Positions 27,101 to 42,100 of a DNA stretch of 64,000 bases are shown in pieces. Origin of the DNA: Rhinopomastus cyanomelas (taxonomy: Eukaryota > Chordata > Aves > Bucerotiformes > Rhinopomastidae); contig VXBP01003656.1 of the NCBI GenBank assembly GCA_013400115.1, positions 63,105-127,104 of the forward strand. Reading direction: 5' to 3'. Within the stretch, counting starts at the first letter, position 1. Each line of letters starts with the position of its first letter. The translations under genes were made by a program, and so were the position numbers. The notes under the pieces are model-generated. The model worked only from the letters and a program-made list of their open reading frames with translations. It was not told where the DNA came from and made no database searches.

Positions 27101-30100
27101 ACACAGCCCACCAATGTTGTGTAAAGTCAGACAGAACACAATGCTTGTAAGATTTAGGACTTTGGCATACGTACCCATTTTTTCAAAGAAATAATCTAAA
27201 GCTTGATGAAGAAAAGGAAAATTTTCTCTGTTGTCTTCTAACAGCCATATAAAACAGCGAGTTTTCTCTAGTGGTGGTTCGAAGAAGTAATCACAAATTA
27301 CTTTGTTTTCAGAACTAGTTGTCACATAGTCAAATTTACTACCATACTTCTCATTCCACAGTGTGGTTAAACTAATAAAGTCAAGCTCTTTTAAAAGTTG
27401 TCCATATTGAAGAAGAAAGTTCTTTGTAGCTGTCAAACCTAAAAGACATGGAAAAAACCCCAAAATTTCATTTTGGCTTCGGAGCTGTGATAGTCCTCTT
27501 CAAAGTGGAACAGTTTGTCCTAGAATCAAATACACAGCAGCTGAAACACAGTACGTAAAAGCTTCTGCATTTTGAAAATACAAGCAAAGAAACAGAAACT
27601 GAGTTTACATAAATTTTGCTCCCAGTCAATACCAAATAATTAACAAATCTATAAATTCCTTAAAGGATAGGGAAGCAATGGCATCTTGTGAACATTTTGC
27701 CTGCAAAAACAAATTTCCACCTTCATCCAGTCATAAATACAATAGAAAACTCCACCGCAAGGCAACACCACCAAAGAAAGTCAAATTGTGTTCAAGTTAC
27801 ACAATCAGCTAAACTTTCATGCCAAAACCTCACCATGTTTTACTTTATAGCAGCAATTGTTTCCACAAACATTGCAGTTTAAGCCCATCTTGGAATTTAA
27901 AAACACTAAAAAGGTCCATCCATTCAAGTTCCTTTTTCCTACACAGAGAAAGTCCTGCCTACTTCAGAACACTTTACCTGCACAGACAAGAGAGGTTGTT
28001 AATGTGCTCCCAATGGTTGCACTCTCTTCTCTAGAAGTCTTTGTTAAAGATCAAGCAAATGAAAGAGAGAAAAGCTTTACTATTTAGAGTCAAGAAAGCA
28101 AGACTGGAAAACAGGGAGGCTAGCTTTTCATCAGTAAACTAAGCAATTATGACAAGGTAAGGTCCTGCAATATTACAGAAACACATAGCCTACCCAAGTT
28201 GTTAAGATGCTTCAGCCACTTGCGTAATTTGGGATCCACCTCTTCCAGCTCACTCAGCACATGGATAAAGCTCCTTGTTTTCACTCTGTTTTTTGTCTCA
28301 ATTAGATAACTAATGAGCTGCTCCATCACTTCACGTGATGTGCTACTAGTTCGGGAATATGAGGCGCAATCCTCCTCAGTGATTATAAACCAAGACAGTA
28401 ACTCCTTTAATAGCCCAGAAGCATTGTGAACAGCTGTTTTGATTTGTTCAGCGTGTCGACTGATATGCTGCAGGACTCGATCACCGGCATATAAATCTTG
28501 AACACAACCTGTAACGGGGTTTAAAAACAAAACCCAAGCAAAGTAAGATTTCTTGTCTGCTTATCACAACTAAAAGCACCAACTTTAAAGTACAGATAAT
28601 TTTGACTGTTATTTGCTTTATCACAACACTGAAAATTACAGAATACACAGCTTTCCATGAAGACTTGCCTTAGCATTATGAATTTGATTTACACAAAGAA
28701 ACAATCCGTAACTAAATTTCAGAAAGAAAAAGACATGCATTGCCTGTCAGCCTCAAGCAATGGTTTACACAGATATATCTGTGTCCATACAGATATATTT
28801 GCTCTGCAAAGAGAATTCCTCCAAGATCACTTCTCAAACCAAAGGCACGCTTCTGAACAGCCAAATATACACCTGTTAGCAAGCCTCTGATCTGACCCTG
28901 CCACTGGTTCTTTCCAGAACAAGAGTGAAAAAGACTACTGGCTCAAGTCAGCCTTCATCTTTCACTATTCCTAAGACCACACAGATTTACGTATGCCGCT
29001 TCCAGAGCTCAAAAGGCAGGAATAGCAGCCAAAAGACATAAGTATGAAAAGAAATCATTAGAGGTACTACACTTTACATCTAGACAAGGTAAGCATTGTA
29101 ACAAACTTTTCAAAACACTTCAATGGATCAACGAACCCTACAGGTATAAGCCCACGTTTATCCAATCAGACAGGCAGGAGCTGGAAAGCGTCGCTGGAGA
29201 TCATCTAGTCCAACCCCTCTGGTACCGCAGGATCATCTAGCATAGATCACACAGGAACATGTCCATGTGGGTTCTGAATGTCTCTAGAGAATGCCTCTTC
29301 AGGCAGCCTGTGCCAGTACTCTGTTAGCCTCACCATGAAAATGTTTTTCCTTATGTTTAGACAGCACCTTCTGTGTTCCAGTTTGTGCCCACGGTTCCTT
29401 GTCCTATTTCTGGGGACCACTGAGAAGAGCCTGGTCTCACCATCCTGACACTCACCCTTTAGATATGTATAAGCATTTATGAGATCTCTGCTCTGTCTCC
29501 TCCTCTACAGGATAAAGAGAGCATAGAATCATAAGGGATTGGAAGGGACCTCAAAAGATCTTCTACTCAAATCCCCCTGACACAGCAGGATCACCTAGAT
29601 GAAGTCACACTGGAACACATCTGGGCGGGTTTTAAACATCTCCAGTGAAGGAGACTCCACAACATCCCCGGGCAGCCTGTTCCAATGCTCCACCACCCCC
29701 ACTGTGAAGAAGTTCCTTCTCATATTTATATGGAACCTCCTATGTTCCAGTTCACAGCCATTGCCCATCGTCCTATCACCAGATAGAGACTGAGATTGAG
29801 AAGACCCTAGCTCCATCCTCCTGACACCCACCCTTCACGTATTTATAGACATTAATGAGGTCACCCCTCAGTCTCTTCCAAGCTGAAGTGGCCCAGTTTC
29901 CTCAGCCTTTACTCGTAAGGGAGGTGTCCTACTTCCTTCATCATCTTCGTTGCCCTATGCTGGACCCTCTCCAGCAGCTCCACATCCCTCTTGAACTGAG
30001 GAGCCCAGAACTGGACACAATACTCCAGGTGTGGTCTCACCAGGGCAGAGTAGAGGGGGAGAAGAACCTCTCTTGATCTGCTAAACACCTCACTTCTGAT

Positions 30101-33100
30101 CCACCCCAGGATGCTGTTTGGCCTCTTGGCCACAAGAGCACTGCTGGCCACCAGGAGTCCCAGGTGCCTTTCTCCTACACTGTTCTCCAACAGGTCAGTC
30201 CCCAGCCTATACTGGTACCTAGGGTTGTTCTTGCCCAGATGCAAGACTCTACACTTACCATTGTTATACTTAATAACATTTCTCCCTGCCCAGCTCTCCT
30301 GCCTGTCCAGGTTCTAGCTGAATGGCAGCACAGTCTGCAGGGGTGTNNNNNNNNNNNNNNNNNNNNNNNNNNNNNNNNNNNNNNNNNNNNNNNNNNNNNN
30401 NNNNNNNNNNNNNNNNNNNNNNNNNNNNNNNNNNNNNNNNNNNNNNNNNNNNNNNNNNNNNNNNNNNNNNNNNNNNNNNNNNNNNNNNNNNNNNNNNNNN
30501 NNNNNNNNNNNNNNNNNNNNNNNNNNNNNNNNNNNNNNNNNNNNNNNNNNNNNNNNNNNNNNNNNNNNNNNNNNNNNNNNNNNNNNNNNNNNNNNNNNNN
30601 NNNNNNNNNNNNNNNNNNNNNNNNNNNNNNNNNNNNNNNNNNNNNNNNNNNNNNNNNNNNNNNNNNNNNNNNNNNNNNNNNNNNNNNNNNNNNNNNNNNN
30701 NNNNNNNNNNNNNNNNNNNNNNNNNNNNNNNNNNNNNNNNNNNNNNNNNNNNNNNNNNNNNNNNNNNNNNNNNNNNNNNNNNNNNNNNNNNNNNNNNNNN
30801 NNNNNNNNNNNNNNNNNNNNNNNNNNNNNNNNNNNNNNNNNNNNNNNNNNNNNNNNNNNNNNNNNNNNNNNNNNNNNNNNNNNNNNNNNNNNNNNNNNNN
30901 NNNNNNNNNNNNNNNNNNNNNNNNNNNNNNNNNNNNNNNNNNNNNNNNNNNNNNNNNNNNNNNNNNNNNNNNNNNNNNNNNNNNNNNNNNNNNNNNNNNN
31001 NNNNNNNNNNNNNNNNNNNNNNNNNNNNNNNNNNNNNNNNNNNNNNNNNNNNNNNNNNNNNNNNNNNNNNNNNNNNNNNNNNNNNNNNNNNNNNNNNNNN
31101 NNNNNNNNNNNNNNNNNNNNNNNNNNNNNNNNNNNNNNNNNNNNNNNNNNNNNNNNNNNNNNNNNNNNNNNNNNNNNNNNNNNNNNNNNNNNNNNNNNNN
31201 NNNNNNNNNNNNNNNNNNNNNNNNNNNNNNNNNNNNNNNNNNNNNNNNNNNNNNNNATCACCCCAAGTGGCCATCCCCTCTTTCCATGACCTATAGGCTT
31301 TCTTCCTCTTCAGTTTGCCCAGCAGCTCCCTCTTTAACCATGCAGGTCTTCTGGCTCCCTTCCTTGACTTCCTACCTGTTGGAATGCTCTTGTGTTTTGC
31401 TTCAAGAAAGTGCTCTTTGAATGTTAACCAGCTACCCTGAGCCCCTTTAGCTGCCAGTACTCTGTCCCCTAGCAATTGCTTGAAAATGCCAAAGCTTGCC
31501 CTCCTGAAGTCCAGGGTAGTGATTCTGCTAGCCATTCCGTTGCTACCACACGAGACCCTGAACTCGAAGTCCACCATCTCATGGTCACTGCAACCAAGGC
31601 TGCCCTCAGCCTTCACTGCTTCAACCAGACCCTCCTGGTTGGTGAGTACAAGATCCGGCAACACTCCTCTCCTAGTGGGCTCCTCCACCACTTGCATCAG
31701 GAAATTGTCACCAATGTACTGGAGGAACCTCCTGGACTGTGGATTGCTGGCTGAGTAGGACCTCCAGCAAGTATCAGGGTAGTTAAAATCCCTCATGGAG
31801 AACCAGGGCCTGTAGCTGTGAGGCTGCTATCAGCTGCCTGTAGAAGACCTCATCAACTTCCTCATTCTGATCTGGTAGCCTGTAATAGACACCCACGGCA
31901 GTGTCACCCATGCCAGCCTGCCCCTTGATCCCCACCCACAAACTCCCAACTCTCTCTTCATCAGCCCCTGGACAGAACTCAATACATTCCAGTTGCTCTC
32001 TCAAGTAAAGAGCAACTGCACCACCTTGCCTTGCTGACCTTTCCGTCCTGAAAAGGACATAGCCATCCATGACAACATTGCAGTAATGCAAGCTGTCCCA
32101 CCAGGTCTCTAATTGCCACCAAATCATAATCACCTAACTGGACAAATTTCTAACACCTCCTGCTTATTCCCCATACTGCACGCAATCTCTCCAGCCCTCT
32201 GAGCCTCTTCTCATAAGGAAGATGCTCCAGACCTCTGATCACCTTACTGGCTCTGCACTGGACTCTCTCCCACAGCTTCCAGTCCTTCTTGAACTGGGGA
32301 CCCCAGAACTGGATATAGTATTCCAGAGCAGAGCAGGGAGGAGATCCTCCCTTAAACTGCTGGTCATACTTGTCTTAATGCACCCTGAAGCCCACTGGCC
32401 CCTCTTGGCTACACAGGCAAATTGCTAGTTCACTGTCAGCCTGTAGTTCACCAACACGCGCAGGGCCTTCATTGCAGAGCTGAATGAGTCTGCATTAAAA
32501 AATGTCTGCATCTTACAAACGTGTATACAAGCAACTGCTCTTCTCACTTATGCTTCTCTCCAACATACCTGTTCTTATTAAAATGTAACTATTTAGATGT
32601 AGTTATGTAAAGGCTGCTATTAGACAAAAAAAAATTCTTTGTGATCTACACGAAAGTGTTGATACCCCAGTCCACCACCTGTTTTAGGGCTGCACTGCAT
32701 TGTTGGCCCCTAGTCATTGCATTCTTCCTTAATTAGAGGAACATAGTGGGCTGGCAGAACTTGGTACTTCCTGATCTCTGTTCATGAGACAGCAAGTATC
32801 TTTCAGTCTTCTGTGCAAGTACAGTGAACTGGAACAACACAGCATTCCCTAACCACACCTGAAACTTCTGCTGCCTGGGAAATGTACACACAACCCCTCC
32901 CACCTGGATCATAGCTTACTTTCAAAGAGCGCCAAGACTGTGTGACAAGAATTAAGGCCACAGTGAAAACGTGCTGACCAGAGTCAGTCCTTCTGAGACT
33001 GTACAAATACCAAGACCCTTTGGAGCACTCCAGGATTACAGGGGGCTGTGTCTTAATATCTCCCCCTGAGCTGGGCTGCCTCTCAGGCAAGAGAGCTTGT

Positions 33101-36100
33101 ACTAAGCCAGTGAAGAAATACATGAGCGAGTAATTCACTGTAACTGGATTTCATAAATCTAAAGATTATTAGGTACCAAAAAGTCCCTACAACCCACAAA
33201 GAACAGAAACATTTTAATCATGGGTTAACTGCTATACTCAAATGGTTTAAACAAGACAAAACCAAAGAGATTAGCACCTGAGAGTGTTTTATACAGACAA
33301 TACCAGGATACACAACAACCTGCAACAGACCTGTACAAATCTGAGCATAGCAAGGTTGGGATAAAAAGTATTCAATATCAACTTCTAGAAGGAAATCAAC
33401 ATGGACACTGTTTTAAAGTTAATAATACAGACAAAAATTAGTATTTTTTAGAAAAGAATCACCCATTTTTGTTTATACTTAGCTTGCCCCAATATAAAAG
33501 TCAGTGGAAGTTTACACCTCTGAATTACAAAAATCACAGGATAAAAAAGTTGAAGCATTAACCAACTGCCTACACACAGGTTAAAGTATTTTATTTTCCC
33601 CCGATCCTCCGAAACATACATTAGGTCACTGCAATTCCTGCAGTTATGATTTATTTCTCTGAGATGCAGTTAGATTTTTTTTTTTCCCCCCTCTGTAGCA
33701 GTGTTCTAACTTGTTGAGCATAAAGCTTTTTCTGAAACCACTTCTAAAGGGATTAGTGTGGAATTTGAGCCTTTATCCTCTTTAGGCTGCTTCTTCATGC
33801 ACCAACGAAGAAAGAATAAAGCTTTTCTACAAGGAACTCAACCACACATTGACGTTTTACAGTTACTAAAACAATAACTAAAAATAATCTCAAGTGAAAC
33901 TGTAAGTCTAACTGAAGAGGGAGAGGGGCAGAAATTATGTTCAATATTTGTATTTTGCTATAATTTCACTTGGAACATTCAAAACGCTAGTTATGCTACC
34001 TCGTGATAACTCAGAACAACAGTTTGTACTTCCACGTACCACTGTGATCACTGTGTTGAAGTGGTTCACTCCTCATCTGGTTTTCTTTTATTTCCTCTTT
34101 AGCAGAACTCCGCGCCTCTTCTCGTGCACGCTTTCTTTGTAATTTTTTTTCCTGTTTTCTATATAACTTCCTAAGACTGAAAAAAGCAGTAAAGCAGTAA
34201 GCCTAACATTAGATCAGTTGCTAAAGGAGTTAGGCACATCTGAGTTATTTTCCATGTCTTATACTACCTATAAGCTCCATTCTACTACTAAACATTATGT
34301 TTAAAAAGTATTTGTACTTCTAACGTTAAAAATTGTAATAAAGGTAGTTTCCACTCAGAAGTTGAGACCCCCCCCGCATTTCACTAAAATCAGTACCAAG
34401 TGTAAGAATATCCTCAAGATGCAGTAATTTTTACTCCCATTAATGATGTCTGAATTAGAATTAACTGAAATACTATCATTTTTTTCTTCATTTGTAATTC
34501 GTCAAGATTCCTCATTACTTATAACCTTACTTGATGACAAAGTGTAAACTCAGTTACATCAAAGGTATGTGGATTGACAACTGAAACAGGACTATTACTT
34601 GCAGGTTTTATTTACACTCCCTAAACCAACACCAAGTTGACCATATAGTAAATGCTGTGACATTTGGTGTTGAACTTATGCCACAGTGATAGCTCTTCTC
34701 TCATCCACATAAATATCTTGCTGAGTTTCTTCCCTCTACCAAAGGAAGAGAAATAGAATAAAATCCTATTTTGAAACACAGTACTCTAAATCGAGATACT
34801 CCTGACTTTCACTACAAGTATAATTAAGACAGTTGATTCATTAAGAAGCATATTAGAACCCATTATTTCAGCATCCCAACTGTTAGGCATCTTTGCACAG
34901 CTTAAAGCCATGTAGCAAAAGCCATGACAATTCTCATGTTCTACACAAACCCTTCCCCAAACAACGAATCTCCCTGCCCATAGAATTCACAGTGAAATTA
35001 AGTTTCTAGTGTAGACTTAAATATGACTGCAGCAATTTGCACTCAAAAACTATCAGTTCAAATCACTGGGAACTCAATGGTGCAAAGGACAATACACAAG
35101 TGTGGACAACCAGATTTGCATCCACTCCTATGATGTACATTCAAAAAGTTACCAGTGACCAAACTGATTATGTTTTAAAAAACCATTATAACCACTGGAG
35201 AGCTACTGATAACTTTTTCTGTGATACCAAGGGTTTTTTTAGTTTTATGTTTCTTTTTGTTTTGGGGGCTGTCTTTTTGGTGAATGGCAAAGGTTGGAAG
35301 GGACCTCTGCAGATCCTCTCGTCCAGTGTTCCTACAGAGCAGAATCATCTATTGCAGATCACGCAGGAACATGTCCAGGTGGGTTCTGAATGTCTCCAGA
35401 GAAAGAGACTCCACAACCTCCCTGGGCAGCCTGTGCCAGTGCTGTGTCACCCTGACAGGGAAGAAATTTTTCCTTATGTTTAGACAGAATTTCCTATGTT
35501 CCAGTGCCCACTGCCCCTTGTCCTGTCACTGGGCACCACCATGACAAGCCTGGTCCCATCCTCCTGATACTAAAGCTCAGTTGACACCCTCCTGTGCTAG
35601 TTTTATAAATCTGTAGCTTTGTATCTTGTTTTACAAGTTAAATACTTCTCTAAGGTGATCCATAAAATAAAAATGCTTGTAAAACTTGTTATCAATCTCA
35701 AATTATCAATAAATCTCAAATCGATTCAACTTAATTTTGAACAGTATCGGGCTTACCTTGAACATTTCTGTTTAATAATGGCTCTTAGTGGTTCCTTGAC
35801 TTTTGGGACTCTTTTTTCAAACTACCAAAAAAAAGTGACATAATTAATACGGGTTACAGAATTAAATCTGGGTTATAATGAAACATGGCTGCTATTGAAC
35901 CCAGGACATTTACTGTGAGATTGTTTTGATTTCCCACTGGGCAAGAAGCAAACTTCAAGTTTTTCTTCAAATTTTGGTTTCGTTGTTGCTTTTTTTTTGC
36001 TTCTCACAGACCAATACGTCACTGGGAAGAAGTATCCATCTTCCTGTGACTTTATATAGGGTAAGAACACTCCTCCAATACATTAATTTCATTTAGCAAG

Positions 36101-39100
36101 ACTACCTCTGATTAAATATAGCAGCTCCTTTTACATCACACGCAAGCTAAATGTAAAGTGAAACTCTACTTTCCATTGGTAACAATTCTAAGCAATACTG
36201 TACTCCTCCTTCTAAATACAGTATTTCTAAACAATGCTTAGATTCTACAGTTAACTAAAGAGCCAATCAGATATGAGTTTACAGTTACATTCTCTTCACT
36301 TTGTATCTCCTTTACCAGAATATTTTTAAATTATTTTCATATGCTATATGCAAATTTACTTACTTCACATTTTACCAGACGAGAAGAATTGAAAATAACT
36401 ATCTTTGAAATAAGGCCCGCACAATCAGGAGTGAAACACAATTCATGAAGAAAATCCTGTTGAGAAAATAATATACATGAAGATAGTTGAACTAATACAA
36501 AAGCTATGTTCTTATACAGATTACAGTTTATTACCATGACTAATAACGCTCTAGAAGTCCTAAACTCTAACTGGTTGAGGAAAGTAAGCGACAGCACACT
36601 TGGCAAGAACTACAGACCAGAAGGATCCTATGTCTGGACATATACTTGTCCAGTCCTAGAGCTTCAGCAAAGCCCCTCGTCCTCCAACTTCACATTGAAG
36701 AATGAACTTTAAGAGCATTCTTTCATTAGTTCATACTCCACCTGGATTGCCCCTCATTTCATACTGGCTGCCGCTACTGTTTTCTGTAAGGCCCCTTTAG
36801 GTACTGTTGAACTGCAGCTTCAACAGCAAGATTGCAGCAGGATGAAAACTCCCATGTGCAAGATAAACAGGCTAAGCATATTAAGCCTTCACACAGACAG
36901 GGCCTCTCTTCTGCAGACAACAACAAGCTTACCCACACTTGCATGGCAGTTAATTTAGCAAGTCTCCTCTTTCCTCCTCCCACTATTACATGGGTGAAAC
37001 ACCAGGCTGCAGCACTGCACTTACCTCAATGCAAAGCAATGCTACACTATTGACTAAAAAAAACAATTAAGCCAAAATGATTCTAGTCTGCCCCAGCTCT
37101 TACCTTATCATTTTTATCACTGTAGTTTGTTGTTTTCAACTTTTTCCAACAGCTGATATGAAATTCCACTCTACACTGCTGACAGCAAGTAATACGTATA
37201 AAACCCTAATATTGAAGAAAAACATTGACTCAACATCTATAAAAACCCAAACAAAACAGTAGATAAGATGATGTGTTCCAGACAGAACTTTAATCTAAGA
37301 GGGACCAGAAAACACAACACATAATGTTATTTCCCAACCCATTTTAAACTAAAAGTTTACCTTAAAGTCTGGGTCTGTAAAATATATTTGGATTTTCGAG
37401 TAGCCATGGCATTGCTGGTATCGACAAACCGCATCTGGTTCTGGAGGGAACTTGCATTTCTCAATATGATCTTTTAAAAGCAACTAAGGAGCACAAAATT
37501 ACATAAGACAAATTGCACAGAAGCCGAAAGAAAGTTCAGAATCTACTCAAACTTCTAGGGAAGTCTGCAATGAAACACACATCTCTTGCTGAGCAGCAGA
37601 CAACTAATATCAAAAACCAATTCTTTTCTAGTGAAAGCTGTGGAAGATTGTCCTTTTATGGCAAAATATTCAAAAGCTCAGTGGAAGTGCTGTCCGCTAA
37701 GTACTCACAGCATCCCCGCATGCAGGTTTATCTTGGACCAGCGTTCTACATGCTGACCAATTCCAAACACATGAGAATACACTAAGTTTTTCACTGCCAA
37801 ATATGATGAGCCAGCTTATTCAGGTAACATGACAAATATGGAGTATCTGCTCATTGCCGCCATTTCACAGGATTTCAGTACTGCCTCACCTAGGATCTGG
37901 GTTACAGGATCAAGTATGTTGCCAGGGACAACTCAGACCCCGCCTTGTACGAAGCTATCGAGATGTCCCAGAATAGTATCTGAGATAACTCAGATAAAGA
38001 CATTATGTTGACATTTCAAGTCAGTTCAAGTCCTGCTGGATTGGAATTGAGCCCAGATTAGTAAAACATTTTTAGAAACAGACAGACCACCAGTTACAGC
38101 CTTTCATATAATTCCACTATGCTCTCTTAAATTCCCAGTCCACTGCTCTATTATTGTGGCCAAACTATTGTGGCATCAGCTGGAGGGAGTCTGTGAGAAA
38201 TCTCTAGGTCAGTTTTTATTTAGGGAACAACATTAAGAATGCTTTTACCAGAATCACAACAGGTAAGAACAGTACAGCCAAGTTCATACATTGAATAATC
38301 TAGCAAGTTCTACCATGTCCAACTGCCTCTGTGCAGTTGCTCACGCATCTTGCCCCTCACAGATTGAATCGTCCAGAAATCCTTCACAAACAACAGTGAC
38401 TCAATTACAGTTTAAATAAAAAATAGTAACAGAGGTAGTAGGAATCATAATTAAAAAAGCTATTAGGTGTGAGAAAACTATTTGCAGTACCAGAATCACA
38501 AGTTAGAATTTTCAAGTCAAACAGCTCCTACTGCATTGACCAAGAACTATATGGTCAAATCTTCTTTTTGGTTGTAAATACAGCACCACTGCTTGTTTTC
38601 TACTTCACGTTTTTGCCAATTCACATTTTTAACCAGTGCTTTCTAGCATTACATTGTGTGCAGTATTCACATGTACTTAAAGTCTGGAAACATGCAACGA
38701 AGATGTTAATACATGATGAAACACCTGAAGTACATTTTCTTTCAAAGAGCCATACTATTACACAGAAAGAGTCAATCACCATTCTAATAGAAAAGTGACC
38801 CTCAAGTTGTAAAAGGGATGCTTCTCATACATTCAAATTTGCCACTGCAAAAAGAGTTTGCTCTTCAAAGATCAGGCCTTGGGGGTGACAACACTCTACA
38901 ATGAGCATCAATACTTGCACTGGCTGCTCCAGAACAGAATGTCCCTTTCAGCACTCTTTGATTTAGACAGTGGTGAGAGGCAAGAAGGAAGATTATCACC
39001 TTTTAATTTTTTTTAGAAAGCTGATTTGACAGAACAGGGTTTTACGCTTTTAAAAAAAAACCCAAAACCCTACAAAATAACCAAAAACAAACCTGTAAAT

Positions 39101-42100
39101 GTTCTGTTTGTGTTTCTTCAATGACTTGAGATGTTGTGGGCCAAGTTAATACCCCAGGCACAATGTTGAGATTAACCATTGTTTGTGATTTCAGGAACTG
39201 ATCGAGCGCATCTAAAAACCTGGAGTTTGAAACAGGTACAACATATTCAGATCACTTTTAATAACTTCTACCCAGCCTATAAGACTCTGAAAATTCATTC
39301 TTTGATCCAAGGAAAAATCAAAAAGGAAAAAGGTACGACCGTATAGAATGAAAGAACATCCGTTTAAGGACTCTCCAGTAGTCAAGTAAGCTAGCCTGGT
39401 TAAGGGACTGAGTCCAAGCACAGGTATTAGGCAGACTGAGAACCTATGCTGATGCTTTCAAGGGAGCCATGAACACAGGTGTGCTTGTCAAGCCAGAGAG
39501 TAGGGGCATGTGTACGTTCACAAGTGACCTTCAACTCGGATTAGCCAAGGAGGAGATGCAGGATTCTGCCACCTATACTTATGTTTGACCTGAACTCAGG
39601 CAGTGCTGCACGCAGGAGTGGCTCTGCGTGGCGTAATCTCCGTTGTGAGCTCTGTTGTCATACGCATGTATGCAGCTCTTTGGGCCATGCATGCAGCCTC
39701 GCTATGGGTCAAAACTGCCAGAGCAATCATCTTCAGGATTAGGGTGAAGACACCTCCTCAAACTGCACCTGGCAGTGCTGTAGCAATGGGAAAGTAGCTC
39801 AGCATCAAATACTCCTCTGACCAGGTGTATTTACATATATGAAAGTTTAAGGCTTAAAATGAAACTTATTTTTCTGGCATTGTATTGGGTTTACGCGGCA
39901 AGGTTGGATGACGGGATAGGAACTAGTGCTGCAGGGGTGGCCTCTGTTGAAGAGGCACAGCCGAGATCCTCAGTCGAGGTGGTGGCACCACAAGGAAAGC
40001 ACGGGGAGGAAAGAACAAAAGCTACTGCACAGCTGTGAAGAGTAAGGAAGAGCATCAGAAACGGCCTTTTGAGCAGCATGGTAAGAAGGAGGTACTCCAA
40101 GCAGCCCCTTTACAGGGACTGGCTAGAGAAGCTATTCACACTCTAGCTAGGGAGGACCCCTGCCAGACAAGGTGGATGCACCCTGAAGGGACTGTGGGCC
40201 CACACTGCAGCAGGGCAGAAGTGGGTGGAGGAAGGAGAGACAGGGAGGAGTTGTTGTTACAGACTGATCACAACCCCATTCCCAATCTCTCTGGGAAACC
40301 TGGGAATGAGGAGGTAGGGGAGTCTGGAATAAAGGGGGCATATGGGAAAGGTGATTTTAGTTTTTACTCTTTCTCACCATCCAGCTCTATTTTAGCAGCC
40401 AAATTCTTCTCCCTCTAGTTGAGTCTCTTTCGCTTGTGACTGTAATCAGCAAGTGATCTCCCAGCCTTTATCTCAACTCTCCAGCCTGTCCAGATCTCGC
40501 TGAATGGCAGCACAGTCTGCTGGGGTGTTGGCAACACCAGCCAGCTTTGTGTCATCAGCAAACTTGCTGACAGTGCATGTCCATCCCTCATCCAGATCAT
40601 TAATTAATAGATTGAACAGGATCGGTCCCAGCACCGATCCCTGGGGCACTCCACTAGATACAGGCCTCCAACTAGATTCCGTCCCATTGACCACTACTCT
40701 CTGACTTCTACCCTGTAGCCAGTTTACAATCCACCTCACTACCTGAAAATCTAGGCCACACTGCCTCAGTTTGGCTGCAAGGATGCTGTGAGAAACCATG
40801 TCAAATGCCTTCATTAGTTGTCCAATTTCTGTGCTTAGCTATGCATACACCCCTCCCCTCCTCTCCACATGTCAGTCTGACCAGCTCAGGAAGACACTAC
40901 TCTCCAGCTCATGAAACCAGTGACTCACTGGCACAAATCCCTTATCTAAAAAAAACAAAGTTACCCCCCAGTCTCCCTGGTGTTACATCAGTTAAGCTCT
41001 CCTTAAAACGCATTTATCCCCACAATCATTGCTTTTTCTCCTTTTCCTAGGAGCTTTCCTCTGCTGCAGCAGTGAGCTGGTTGGTTGTAGTGCCATGCCC
41101 TGGAGTCTTCCTGATTCAGCAGTATTTTTATCTCTTTAGCAATAACAAACTTAAAAGTTGTAAGAAATCAGCCTGATGAAGAAATGTAAGTATTTACAAA
41201 AAATAATAATAAAAACCAACCAAATTTTTACATCATTTCTCAAAAGAAAACCATTTTTGTTTCAAATATTGAAGCTTTATATTACACCAACCTGTTTTGT
41301 GTTAGGTATACTCTTCCAATTCCATAGTATGCCAAACAACCAAGTCTTTCCTCCTGGTACTCTTCAAGTATTTCCTTAAACTGGTCTTCAGCTTCTGTCA
41401 ATGTCTTCAAAGTAGAAGTTAACACAAAAATACGTGGCATTTTGCCAGAAGCTTTTAACTTTTCCTCTTCCTTCCTACTCCATTAGAGTGGGTTTGTATG
41501 CCCTACTCTTTGATAAATTTTATGTACAGTAAAGGGAATTAAGCAACAGTATGATCATAAAAAAAGAGTTCCCTTTTTTTAAGAAAAGGGACCTTACTCT
41601 GTAAACATGGGATGTCTCTAAAATAATGAAATTAAATGACTGACCTCAAACACCCAGACTAAGCTATAAACACCCAGATTTTTTTTTTTTGTTATAGGAC
41701 ACTGAATACTTTTAAACACCACAGGAAAAAACCCAACCAACCTCCCCCTCAAAACTGCCAAATCAAACCAACCCAACCCACCCTTCTGTGTGGTGTTTTC
41801 CAGAACCAAAATCCAAAATTTGTTCTCCTCTTTCAGAAGCAGAATGCTTGCATTAGAAACACTAGTGTGTGGCCACGTTACAACACAGGAGAAGCAATTT
41901 GACTATACTTCATTATTACTTGAGACTCTAATTTGAAAGCTTAAAAAAGTAATTTTATTTGGCATCTTAATTTATCTGAAACTACTGAAGATCAAGTCTC
42001 AGATATTGATATGTGATTCTAAAATGTGACAACAACTGTACCTCCACACTCGTGTCTGTTAAACAAAAACGGATGGCCAACTACCCGAGCTAGATCTTGA

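Noticed and set aside
30164..31796. Long open frames on both strands across 30347..31256
   Set aside because: They are open only because the gap is N. The readable ends are CR1 sequence.
40035..40418. 127-codon plus-strand open frame
   Set aside because: It sits in the LTR-like segment and resembles no retroviral or cellular protein; probably a chance opening in a GC-rich repeat.
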